This document shows positions 22,957 through 33,081 of a stretch of 64,000 nucleotides of DNA, one piece after another. A program made the position numbers and the translations under genes. The DNA is from Calliopum simillimum (taxonomy: Eukaryota; Arthropoda; Insecta; Diptera; Lauxaniidae), in the NCBI GenBank assembly GCA_951812925.1, contig OX638371.1:82469697-82533696 (forward strand). The letters run 5' to 3'. A model generated the notes under the pieces. It ran no database searches, was not told the origin of the DNA, and worked only from the letters and a program-made list of their open reading frames with translations. Position 1 is the stretch's first letter, and each line of letters opens with the position of its first letter.

Positions 22957-23088
22957 GGGAGATTCCTTTAAACGTGTAAAAGCCTCGAAAACCTCGTCAA
23001 CTCGTAAAAGTTGTCAAACAGTTGTTGTTTGACAGTTTTACGAGTTTACGAGGTTTTCGAGGCTTTTACACGTTAAAAGGAATCCCCC
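22957..23088. repeat. Short near-perfect palindrome
   Basis: Arms of about 60 bp with ACGTGTAAAAGCCTCGAAAA facing TTTTCGAGGCTTTTACACGT, and a loop around CAAACAGTTGTTGTTTG. Confidence 0.8.
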
Positions 23089-23143
23089 AAATATTTTTTA
23101 AGAGGACCTAAAAAATCTGAATCAATTATGCATACTATCAAAT

Positions 23144-23402
23144 GCCAGGCACAAATTTTAAGTGGCGATGAAATGCTGGGGAAATGATCAACAAAAACTA
23201 TTACAATGGTACAAACGTGAACAAACCCGTCCTAGTTGAATATCTCCTTTTCGATTTTTAATGAGTATTTCCTATTTTACCTTTTCTTCTAGGAGACTGC
23301 CTTAGCTACAAAATGGTCGACCAATATTTGTCTACGTATATAAAGATATTTGCTGAAAGTATTTTTTGTGACTTTTATCGCCACTTAAACTTTGCACTGG
23401 GT
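23144..23402. repeat. Inverted-repeat element
   Basis: AAATTTTAAGTGGCGATGAAA faces TTTTATCGCCACTTAAACTTT; the arms are short (about 30 bp). Confidence 0.55.
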
Positions 23403-24234
23403 ATCAAACTGAGTGAACACAGTCCATTCACTATTTTTCATGGTTTAATGGAAATTTTTCAGTAGGTTTTGAGGATGTCCATATATACGTAATAATGTCG
23501 CTACGCATAAAGTTTTGGGGAAGCAACAAGTTGAGAAAATGTTCTGAGCCTTTTAATTTTAAATTCTTCATAAGTTTTCCGCTGGATTTATATACTGCGC
23601 ATGAATGGTGTGCTTATTATCGTCACCTGGATTTCTGATTTTAGATTTTTTATTTTTTCTTTTACTTTACCCGTCTTTGCTGCGTATTTCGTCTTTCTGC
23701 CATTTGTTATTTCTTGAAATGAATGTAAGCAGATCACTGTGGACCCTTTTTCTTTTACTGAACACTATGCAATTTTTGTTTTTGCTGAAAAATATCGAAC
23801 ATGTTTTAAAAATTTCACTTAATCATCTTGCTTCCAACTTACACTATTTTTAAAATTTTTTTTGTAAAACAATTTAATTATAAACTAAACTAAACCATTC
23901 GATTGAAAGAATACAGATCAAAAGTTGTTAATTTGGAATTGGTGGACGTTTTTGTTCAAAATATTATTATTATTTTTATGTATGTCAAAAATTTCAAAAG
24001 TTAAATGAACGTTAAAAGCACGTTCGGAAAAGGGAAAAAGTAATAAATAAGAGTTATTAATAAATAAGAGTTATATTCAGACCTATCATCGTATATTCGA
24101 ATTCCGTTGAAACTAAAAAGAGCATTCGAATCGCTAAAATTTGTAGACTGGGATTACGTAATCCATCCGAAACTAAAAATTTAAATTTTCCACGACTGTT
24201 ATCGGACAAGCATCGTAACTTTATTTGGACAGTG

Positions 24235-24466
24235 TTGTGCAATAATGAGTCAACCCGCTCGAAACAAGTTTTGAGATATTTACGTTTTTGTGTAGATGTC
24301 GTTGAACAAATAAGTCAACCCTCAAAAAAATTTTGTTCTTTCAACCTTTTATTAACAAAATATTGGTTAATTTTTTTTTTTTAATAGGTGCTTCTTATTA
24401 TTTAGAATCGAACTGCATTCATAAGTCGAAAAAAATTTGTTTGAGGGTTGACTCGTTATTGCATAA
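24235..24466. repeat. Inverted-repeat element
   Basis: GCAATAATGAGTCAACCC...AACAAGTTTT faces AAATTTGTTTGAGGGTTGAC...TTATTGCA. Confidence 0.6.
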
Positions 24467-25882
24467 CAGCTCCATTCAAGAAGTATTTCATTCGAGTTCA
24501 ATAATAACACTTTCGTGGTTTCTACAAAATTGGAATCTACGATGAACAGTCCTGATTATATAGGTCCTCGTCTCTATTTGTTTTAGTTAACCTCAAGCCA
24601 GTCTACGATTTTAGTCACCGATCCTTAGACCAAAAATTTTAGCAAAACCGTTCGATCGATGACAAGATAAGAAGAGATCTAATTACAACAAAAAAGCCGG
24701 AGGATTATTTCTGTGAAATTTTGAGTCCTACCTAGGCCATATCTCCTCAACTAGATAGATGGATAAAAGATATATAAAATAAAGTAAAGACTTTAAAATT
24801 AAGATTAAAGGGTTGTAAACCGAAGTTTAGACTACCAAAATCGTTCAGTTAAACTTACACGCCGACTCGACTAGCAATTCTTCCACGTTTAGCATTCATT
24901 GAAAGTCTCATTTCTAAGTTCAAACTTATTTGAAATTAGAAAATGCAGAAAGTTTTTGCATGTTTGTATGCTAAAAAATGAATACCGGAAAGTCCATCCG
25001 AGCTAGGTAAAATATACCAACTCCCGAAATATTTTCAATATAACTGTTTAAGTAACTTCCATACCTAAATTGGAGCGTTAGACCAATATAATAGCAGTAG
25101 AAATACTGTTAAAGAGTTATAGAGAAAGCAATTTTGACTCTTTTAGTACACTTTTTACTGTACTATGAAATTAAGTTTTGTCGGTTAAATCTTTTTGGCA
25201 GTTATGGCTCCATATTAAATTTGATATAAGGTACTCTTCATTCATTAAGTGAATAGGTGAAGGTCGATTTCTATAAGGACTTCAAGACTATGGATTCCTA
25301 AGAAATATTTTAGTTGAGCGCTTCAAACATTCCGGCTTCTTCGGTTTTTTTGTCACCCCCTAAGATCCGTAGATATCAGTCGATATGCATATTTTGAGCT
25401 CTTTTTAACAATGACATTTCAGTCAATTGCAGTAGCTTAACAAGTTTCAGTGGCGTTATTTCCCAATTGAGGGCATACTTACTTACTTTCGTTTAAACTA
25501 AGTTTTATTAAACTCGTTTAAATTGTTAAACTCGTTTAACAATGAAATGACTTTTTAGTGCGAGTTTATCTCCAACTCGATACTTTGATTTTTTGTAGGC
25601 ATTACTGAAAAATGACGTTAAAAATGACATTGACGAATTTGAAGTGGAGTTTGTTTATGTAATTTTTTTATTTTAAAACTTCAAGATAAATGAAATACGA
25701 AGATTTTCTGCTGTAAATTTTGGAATTGTTTTCATTTATTTGTAATAATAAAGACAAATGTTTATTGCATCAATTGAAATTATGAAATAAACATGAATAA
25801 AAATTAAAATACAGAAATTTAATTTATATTTGTTTTCTGCCAAGACCACCGCCGCCAAATGTTCTAGCCTTTACGTGCTATT

Positions 25883-26125
25883 TTATAATTCAAATCCTCC
25901 GGTATTGTGTACTTTTTTTGACCAAAAAATTGTTTCAATGTCACCGTAGGAGTTAATGAGCACAATAGAATGCTTTGGCCCGGTACCGTTAATTCCTAAT
26001 CGCAATCGACAAAGGTCATTGAACTTATTGTTGGTCAACTCGAAACCTTGTGAAATTTTATCGTGTTTTATTTCATGGATATACATTTTACGTGGCTCAC
26101 GAAAAGTCAAATGCCGTAAAACTAA
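25883..26125 (-). CDS. Candidate gene fragment, terminal exon
   Basis: After an acceptor (gggtctag) the frame reads LVLRHLTFREPRKM... for 80 codons to KKVHNTGGFEL and a stop. It joins in phase 0 to the exon at 26.25 kb across a 126-bp intron. Two AATAAA signals lie on the minus strand at about 25740 and 25765, so this looks like the 3' end of a real transcript. Function unknown. Confidence 0.3.
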   Translation of the reverse strand, partial: LVLRHLTFREPRKMYIHEIKHDKISQGFELTNNKFNDLCRLRLGINGTGPKHSIVLINSYGDIETIFWSKKVHNTGGFEL

Positions 26126-26251
26126 CTAGACCCAAAAAATAATGCGTCCATATCTTCTATTGCTGTGGCAAACACACTGCACCTCGGCTCCACATCGCGT
26201 CTACATAAGATACACCCATAAAACGCAGCAGATCTTTTGCCTTATTTACAC

Positions 26252-26374
26252 GTTTGTTACCCGGACTAATCGATCATGGAATTTCTCTAAATCTGCCTCA
26301 TCACCTGATCCTTTAGCTTTCTTAAGCGCTTCTTCTTCTTCAAGCCGTTCAGCATGTTTTTCATTTGTAGTTTT
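26252..26374 (-). CDS. Candidate gene fragment, charged helical exon
   Basis: An open stretch of 41 codons starting just after a stop, including HAERLEEEEALKKAKG and ending DRLVRVTN before a gtgtaaat donor. No start codon or acceptor is clear. It lies inside an inverted-repeat element (25.4 to 26.6 kb), so it may be a captured host gene piece. I do not recognise it. Confidence 0.25.
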
Positions 26375-26881
26375 TTAAATTTATTAATTTTTTGTTTTGA
26401 CAGCGATTTGAAAATTTAATTATTTTTTATTTACGACAGCAACTGTCAAAATCATGAAGTATGTTAAACGAAGTTTAAATGGGCAATATCGTTCAGTTAA
26501 ACTTAGTTTAAACTACGTTTAAAATTCACTGAAAAACTCATTCCTGAGTTTAAACTTAATTTAAACCAGAAAATGAGTTAAACTTGCACTGAAAAACTGG
26601 CCCTTAGTAGTATTGAGGTGACGAAATATTTTTACTTAATTTTTTATTAATTTTTTTGATTTTTATTAAAATTATTTTATAAAATATAATCGTATGCCAA
26701 ATAAATTTCCAATTAAAAACGAATTGCATAAGACTTTATAGCTTTTATAACATTAAATAAAAAAATAATTTTTACGTAGATTTTGATATGCCTAAATTTC
26801 TGATGGTATTACTTTGCGAAAAAGCGAAGATACCCTTTTCCATGATGGATATATTACTCCAGTCGTTTTCTGTTCAATTGC

Positions 26882-26926
26882 TCAAAAATTATGCAATAAA
26901 TTGAAAATAACACCAATACAAAGTTG
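26882..26926 (-). CDS. Small candidate gene, second coding exon
   Basis: After a 60-bp intron with a fine polypyrimidine acceptor (tctcttttcag) the frame continues QLCIGVIFNLLHNF and stops at TGA. The whole product would be 76 residues. AATAAA signals on the minus strand lie about 215 bp downstream (TTTATT near 26642 and 26664 on the plus strand). Confidence 0.35.
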   Translation of the reverse strand, partial: QLCIGVIFNLLHNF

Positions 26927-26986
26927 CTGAAAAGAGAAAATAAAAAAAATTCATTTTAGAATACATTTTTAAAATTATAAACTCAC

Positions 26987-27172
26987 TTGATGATCTTTGT
27001 GTAGGAAACTCATTTGGTAAATGTCTTTGTCTATGTTGCTATTTTCAAATCTAGCGCATAGTTTTCGTGTAACTAAACAAAAATTTTCTTTTGTTGGCAG
27101 CAAATATAAACTATCCCCAGATACTGTGGTAGCTTCATTAATATTTATTGATAAATGAAGGTTAATCTTCAT
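26987..27172 (-). CDS. Small candidate gene, first coding exon
   Basis: Begins with ATG (MKINLHLSININEA...), 62 codons, ending FLHKDHQ before a consensus donor (CAA|gtgagttt). The same exon seems to start at an acceptor at 27317 (ttttatttag) behind a possible 5' UTR exon ending at 27385 (donor gtaagc). I do not recognise the protein; it has no signal peptide or obvious motif. It could also be a gene fragment or a noncoding transcript. Confidence 0.35.
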
Positions 27173-27520
27173 CCTAAGGCTGTATTTGCCAAGTAATGGT
27201 CCGTTTAGTAAACTTCAAGTACTGTTTGCACATATTATGGTTGTTTTCATTTCAGCAGCGTTGGTTGTTAAGTTGATGTTGGTAAATTTTATTCTCGGCT
27301 AATGAAGAGGAATTTTCCTAAATAAAAATACGGAAGTAATAAAATTATTGAAATAAAATTTAAATATTGTGAATTTCTGCTTACGCTGATTTAAAACTGA
27401 TGGTCACTGATATCCCAATGATCTGGATATGATGATTCATGCTCAAAACTGTACAGAACTATTTTTTCTAACATATTCGAATCATAATTTGAAAAGAAAT
27501 TGAAAAAGTTAAATTAAAAG

Positions 27521-27713
27521 TAATATATCGTCGGCTGAGTATTATTTTGCCGTAAACGCCACTTCGTTGAAAAAGCAAAAGTACATAACTTGTGTAGAGA
27601 CGAGCACAAGTTATCTGCTTTTGCTTTTTCAACGAAGCACAAGTTATGTACTTTTGCTTTTTCAACGAAGTGGCGTTTACGGCAAAATAATACTCAGCCG
27701 ACGATATGTATTA
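27521..27713. repeat. Near-perfect hairpin with an internal direct repeat
   Basis: Arms of about 75 bp (TAATATATCGTCGGCTGAGT, GCCGTAAACGCCACTTCG) pair with their reverse. TTTTGCTTTTTCAACGAAG occurs twice in the right arm. Confidence 0.85.
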
Positions 27714-28052
27714 CCTTTCTTTTTCTTGAGATCCATTATAGCTTAAGTAAAAGTAAAAATCGCTCGGCCAAGCGACAGTAAAAGTTTTCTTATACTCGTA
27801 ATTAGTACTATCGTCGTGCATAAGATTGATTGGGCTGGCAATTTCTTTCGTTTCCTAAGCCGATTGCAGATCCTATCATTCGCCTCACCTAATATGGGAA
27901 ATTTTTGTTATTATATGTTCTACATTAATTAATACTTAAATTCAATGGAAGACCAGCAAAATTAAAGTAAGGACTGTATCGAAAAGAAACTGCACACTTC
28001 CATATGTAACGAAACTGTTTTTATTAAATTTTTCTTTTAACTTTTTTTCATA

Positions 28053-28933
28053 GGGGAGATGTGTGTACCTTGGTCCGCTTTTCAGTTTTTTCAATGTGCT
28101 GGACTTTCCAAAAAAGATTCTTTAGTTTTTTGATTAAGTTATATTTCTACAATGCTTGCAGCATCAAATGACGTGACAATGATATTTCTATGTCTTACCA
28201 TTGAGTAGAAATATTACTTTTTCCGTTGCAATCTCAAACGGTCCAAGGTACACCATGCATGTGTACCTTGGACTTTAAAAAAAAAAGAGAATACATTGTA
28301 TATAGGTAATGAATTATGAAAAAACCATTTATTATGTAATCAAAAGTAAAATTTTTTTCAATAAAAAAAAAATTAATCATAAACAAAAATTATAACAGAA
28401 AAAAGTGCATTTAGTAAAAAACAATTAATTAAACAAAAATTGTTGCGAATAAATACATTAATCACATAAATCATAATAATAATTTTATATTGAAAGGCGA
28501 TTATGGCTTTTTGGTTGCCCTTCGAAAAAGGCTCGCAGGTCAATAAGCATAGGTCCAAGGTACACACAGACAGCATGTTTTAAAACCTGTCAACACCCAT
28601 AACATATATTAATGAAAATACATCTAAAACACACTAAAAGCTTAAAACAATAACTAAACTTCCTTCCTGATGTTGTAAAACTGAAATATGTCAAGTAAGT
28701 ATCTCACAAAACGTGTAGTAGTTTACTCCAAAAACAAATTTTTGCACACCAAAAACACTTTTTCCGTCACTTTGTAAACACGCATACAGCTTGACGGTCT
28801 GAAGTCTACTAATATCAGTCAGTGGTATAAGTGGAAAATTCCATAGAAGAACATTATCGTACACGTGCTACTGTTGAGTGACAACCGACACTCGGACCGA
28901 GGTACACTCGGACCAAGGTACACACATCTCCCC
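28053..28933. mobile_element. TA-flanked MITE with repeated CCAAGGTACAC motif
   Basis: Ends GGGGAGATGTGTGTACCTTG and its exact reverse, with TA on both sides. The word GTCCAAGGTACAC recurs inside near 28242 and 28551 and twice near the right end. The GGGGAG start and TA site are pogo-like. No transposase. Confidence 0.8.
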
Positions 28934-29056
28934 TACCATGAAAAAAAAAAAACAATTTAATTCACTTTCTACTAAAGCTCAGAAAACCAAACTATTAACT
29001 TAGCTTAAGTGAAATTTTATGTTTGACTACATTTTTTTAATTCTGCACACACTTAC

Positions 29057-29078
29057 CTTTTGAACGACACTGCTTGGC
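29057..29078 (-). CDS. Possible micro-exon, 22 nt, breaks the phase rule
   Basis: There is an excellent donor (AAAAGgtaagtgt) and a plausible acceptor (ctggcacag) around GCCAAGCAG...CAAAAG. In frame 0 it would read AKQCRSK plus one base. Its length is not a multiple of three, unlike every other exon here, so inclusion would shift the frame into the protease. It may be a regulated poison exon, a decayed exon or a chance match. Confidence 0.25.
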
Positions 29079-29141
29079 CTGTGCCAGTTTTTTTTTTTTA
29101 AATTCTTAAATTCCTGAATATTGTATTAAATTTTTACTTAC

Positions 29142-29171
29142 ATTTGCAAATTTTTCCGCAAAAGCCCTCAT
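29142..29171 (-). CDS. Micro-exon, 30 bp
   Basis: Encodes MRAFAEKFAN. Acceptor tttcgtag, strong donor gtaagtaa, phase 0. The next well-supported exon downstream is at 21.0 kb, so the following intron is about 8 kb and filled with repeats. Confidence 0.75.
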
Positions 29172-29672
29172 CTACGAAAGATATAGATATAAGTAATGTA
29201 AATTGAGGATAAAATACTAAGGAAATTTGAAAGATAAATAATAGCCAATTTATAATCCAAATAAACTTATCCGAAAAAAAGTTCTTCGCTAAGAATAACG
29301 TTTAGTTCTACCTTCAGTTGAAATAAAGAAAAAGAGTTAATTCAATTATGAAACTGTCAATTAAAGTTCTCCACTTAACAACAACCCTTTATCAGTTCTT
29401 TGTAAATTGGTATACGTATTGTGTTTGTAGGACTTTATTAAAACAAATAATGATATTTTTACCAATATCTTTCATAAAGTTATTCCTTTGAAGAACGATA
29501 TCAAATGCATTGGGTCGGGATAAGGACTGTAAAATGTAAGGTCAGACTACATAAGTTTAGTAAGACATATTATAAACGATTAAGTTTATTAAATTAAATT
29601 TGTTTTTGCAATTTTATTTTATTGGCATTATTTAATCTTACTTCAGATAATGTTATCTTATTTAATAAATAC

Positions 29673-29699
29673 CTCTTGTTCCTTTTCTTGAGCTGTTTG
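29673..29699 (-). CDS. Micro-exon, 27 bp, Gln/Glu-rich
   Basis: Encodes QTAQEKEQE. Acceptor ttttatag, donor gtattt, phase 0. A near-perfect hairpin (29755 to 29900) lies 56 bp upstream in the preceding intron. Confidence 0.75.
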
Positions 29700-29754
29700 C
29701 TATAAAATAAAATCATTTTTTAATATTTTCTGCAAATGCAATGTAATGTTATGT

Positions 29755-29900
29755 AATTTACGTTACTATAAACTTCGTTATGAAATATAACGAACTCTGG
29801 AAATGCCATAATTAACTTGCCAAAGTAAAATTTTCAAGTTAATTATGGCATTTCCATAGTTCGTTATATTTCATAACGAAGTTTATAGTAACGTAAATTT
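29755..29900. repeat. Near-perfect 146-bp hairpin
   Basis: AATTTACGTTACTATAAACTTCG...GGAAATGCCATAATTAACTTG pairs almost base for base with the right half; the loop is about 20 bp. Confidence 0.85.
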
Positions 29901-30123
29901 TTTATCTTTTTATTTTATTGCGTATGATTTTTTGTAAACTTTTCAAACTCTGTTTGAAGAAATGTTTTTGATTCCAAATTTGAGTATATAATATTTTTTA
30001 TCAAAAGAAGGGAAGAGAAAGAATAGTTATAAAAAAAAAAAACAGAAATTTGGTTAATCAATACAAACTTTAAATCTCAACATCACATAAGTCTACATCA
30101 GATAAATCAACTTCATATTGGTC

Positions 30124-30201
30124 AATAGCCTAGTTGTCTAACGTCTCGTGTATGAAGAAGTAATACCCCGGGAGCTTGGGTTCGCCTCCCGGCCGGGCTA
30201 G
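30124..30201 (+). tRNA. tRNA-like sequence, probably a tRNA pseudogene or SINE head
   Basis: TAGCCTAGTTGTC resembles an A box and GGGTTCGCCTCCC a B box; TAGCC and GGCTA at the ends can pair as a shortened acceptor stem, and TTGGG/CCCGG closes a 7-base T loop. A long T tract follows. No confident anticodon arm. Confidence 0.35.
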
Positions 30202-31310
30202 TAATTTTTTTTTTTTTTTGTTATTTTGTTTTTTTTTTTAATTAAAAATAAGCGCTTCATCATTTTTCTTTTTTTTTTATAAGCAGCAATAACATTATTA
30301 AAAGCGAATCCGTTTTGAATTCGTTTTTTATGTAGGGTAAGGGAGGGAAATATGGACCACTCATCGTTCTTTTTTAAATAAAACCCAAAATACATAAAAC
30401 AAAACAATTAATTTTATGTCATTCAGTAAAGGAAACTATTTACTTTTATTCTGATTCACTTTTAGATTAATATCTCATCAGGATAAAGAAAAAAAGTTAA
30501 AAAACTGAAAATACTCAAAATGAAGATCAAAAAAAAGTGTAGTGTAATATGGACCATATAGTCCACGGTGCTCTTGAACAGTCGATAGGTTTTTTGAATA
30601 TGTGGAGAAAATCTGTGAATGGGGTTTCATTTGTATTAGCTTAGTGGTCTGAAAAATGCAAACCCCAAAATCGTAGCTGATCATCCCCGCGAAATATCGC
30701 AAAAATGCATATCCCATATAAAATAAAAAAAAATTCAGAAAAAAACGCAACAAACAAATATAAAAATAGTTATTTTTAATGTATTTTGCAATGCTTAATC
30801 CGAATCCGGCCTTAGAATTGCTGTATCTTATACGGTTTTTGAGATATCTAGGCCTAAACAAGGAAAAAAAGCCGACGCTATGTTTTATTGTTGTGTTTTG
30901 GAGCTATACAACAGGACGTATATCCATAAATTCTGATGCAGAAATGGAAAGCTTTAATTAATGTTCTAAATCTAATTCAAATAATGTCGATGTCTTTATT
31001 TTTCTCAGAGATATCCTAACCTAAAAAGTTAAAAAAGTGCTAAAAACGTGTTTTGTCATTATTTCAGTCTACGATATTTCAGAGAAAAATTAAGCTATTG
31101 TCATAATTTAAATGCGGTTTTAAAGAAAAAGATTGCAGCTTTCAGATAATGTATCAAATTTTGTGTATGAATTAGGGATTTCAGTCCCGGGATTCCGGGA
31201 TCCCGGGATCCCGGGATTCGAGCCTTTTTGCAGTCCCGAAAATCCCGGGATTAGTGCTACCAATCCCGGGATTTCTTTTGTAAGTTTTTTAGGTTAGAAA
31301 AATTGTTAGA

Positions 31311-31655
31311 ATGTTCCAAAAATCACCAACAAAAAGCGAAGTCTTACAACATTATGTTAAAATTGAACATAATAAAGAGCTGAAGTTAATCGTAGATTGC
31401 AAAATGAGATGGAGTAGTCTTTTAGATATGCTGCAGCACTTTATTATGCTTGAGAGTAGCATAAAAACAGCTTGTATTGACTTAAAGGTTTCTTCGATCC
31501 ACTGTAGCGAACTTAAAATTATTGAACAATTAGCTCGAACTCTTCAACCAATCAAAATCACTATTGATATTATAAAGAAAGATAAATCTGCTTTGAGTAA
31601 TATCATTTTTGCTAAAAGGCACTTCAGACTAGTTCTCTTATGTTTTTCTGTATGA
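31311..31655 (+). pseudogene. hAT transposase fragment, central part
   Basis: Contains KMRWSSLLDMLQHFIMLESS followed by a LKIIEQLARTLQPIK helix, the conserved RW.S...ML.R...L and L..L...L.P segments of hAT transposases (hobo/Ac/BED group). The N-terminal zinc finger and RNase H start are missing. Confidence 0.75.
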
Positions 31656-31934
31656 TTTTTTCTCTGACTGTCAATTTTTTATTGTTTTTAATTTATATTG
31701 TTGAAATTGTTTTAATTTTTTATTTTTCAAACAACATTTAAAAATTTGAAAACACCTATGACTTCTATTTTCAAATAGACTCAAATCTAATGCCAAAATA
31801 ACTCATATGAGTTTTCTTCTGATAAATCATTTGTGTAATAAACTTACATTCCCACTATCAGAGTTGAAAGAAATTGATATATTTTGTAATGTGGTGATAG
31901 GGGTTATTTCCTCCAGAAAACATTCGATTATCTT

Positions 31935-32075
31935 TCTTCAATTCAACCAACAAGTGTTGAATCAGAAAGATGCTTTTCGTGTGCGGGTTATATACGTAAT
32001 AAATTTAGATCTAAATTGGATGATAAAATAATAAATGCTTTAATTTTCCAAAAATCATATTTTAATAATAAGTAA
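31935..32075 (+). pseudogene. hAT transposase C-terminal dimerisation fragment
   Basis: In frame: SVESERCFSCAGYIRNKFRS followed by KLDDKIINALIF and a stop. S.ESER.FS.AG.I...R..L.....L is the hAT dimerisation motif. It is in a different frame from the fragment at 31.3 kb, so the gene is broken. Confidence 0.85.
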
Positions 32076-32183
32076 TAAAACTGATTAAAACAAAAGTTAA
32101 TTCTTCCAAGTCCAACACTTGTTAAAACTTTGATCTCACTATTTTATATAATTAAATATGTATGATATTTTATATATCAATAC

Positions 32184-33081
32184 CTTAGAGCGCTATAGTC
32201 CTATCTCCACTTTTTGCGATTTTTGCAGATATGGTATCCTTGTGGGCTTCTTTACCGAGTGGAATTCTGTGGGATGTCAAAATACCACTAAAACACCGAA
32301 ATATTCGAGAATTAAGAAAAATCGTATCTCCAAACTGTAATTTTTTGAAGAGCGCCACTGTGCTATCTCCTCTGAATATTTAAATAAGTCACATTTTTAA
32401 GAAAATTTTTCCATTTTTTTCGTCTTTTCTACACGTTTCATGACATTTTACATCTTTTTAGTGGAAACATTTTCTTTTTCACCCAAAGGTCAGAACCAGA
32501 AATTTTTGAAACTTTCTTGTTTTTTCCATGATACGAAAAAAAATAATTTTTCATGTCTCTGAAATCATTTAAAGGATATGGATGAGATGTGGTATGTGTA
32601 TTAAGAGTCACGGGACAAATAGTGTCTAAGGGAAAAATGGGCGGTCCCACGTGCTTAAAAAAGTATCATACCTCTGAAACTATCTAATGCTCTGAAACTA
32701 TCTAGATGAGTTTTGGTGCGCATATAAATTGCATCGGAGCAATTTACATTCATTGGTTTAATGGGAAATGCTCTGCCCTCCGTACAAAAGAAGCTATCGC
32801 AACGCACACCGGGAAATGCTGGTCGCTTATAAAATTTACTAAATGTGTAGTTTATTTTTATAGTAGTGCAATTCCATATAATTCGTTAAATTGATTTTGT
32901 TAAAAATTAATAAAAGAATTTTTTAACATAAAATTATGTTAAAATATACTAAGGTAAAATTATTGCATGTATAGTTTTTTCAAAATCGCAGCCAATTCTA
33001 AATAACCACTGTTTGAAGTATTCTTTTTGCATTTCCCAATAATTGAAAAAATTGAGATAGGACTATAGCGCTCTAAGGTAT
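32184..33081. mobile_element. TA-flanked MITE inside the hAT relic
   Basis: Ends CCTTAGAGCGCTATAGTCCT and its reverse, with TA at each side. About 900 bp and noncoding. It lies between the transposase stop and the hAT right end. Confidence 0.8.

Larger units (their letters stand above)
25432..26612. mobile_element. GTTTAAACT-rich element enclosing gene fragments
   Basis: Both ends are dense in AGTTTAAACT-like words in opposite orientation (25490 to 25580 and 26460 to 26600), and a related fragment is at 24845 to 24965. The interior holds two open exons with a splice junction and polyadenylation signals on the minus strand. Confidence 0.5.

Noticed and set aside
23283..23312. Minus-strand exon candidate reading LRQSPRRK with donor gtaaaa
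   Set aside because: Length of 25 nt breaks the phase rule and it cannot be combined in frame with the 29.06-kb candidate (a stop results).
30478..30861. 127-residue minus-strand open frame
   Set aside because: Lies wholly in an arm of the 30.3-kb foldback; a matching frame appears in the other arm on the opposite strand, so it is repeat sequence.
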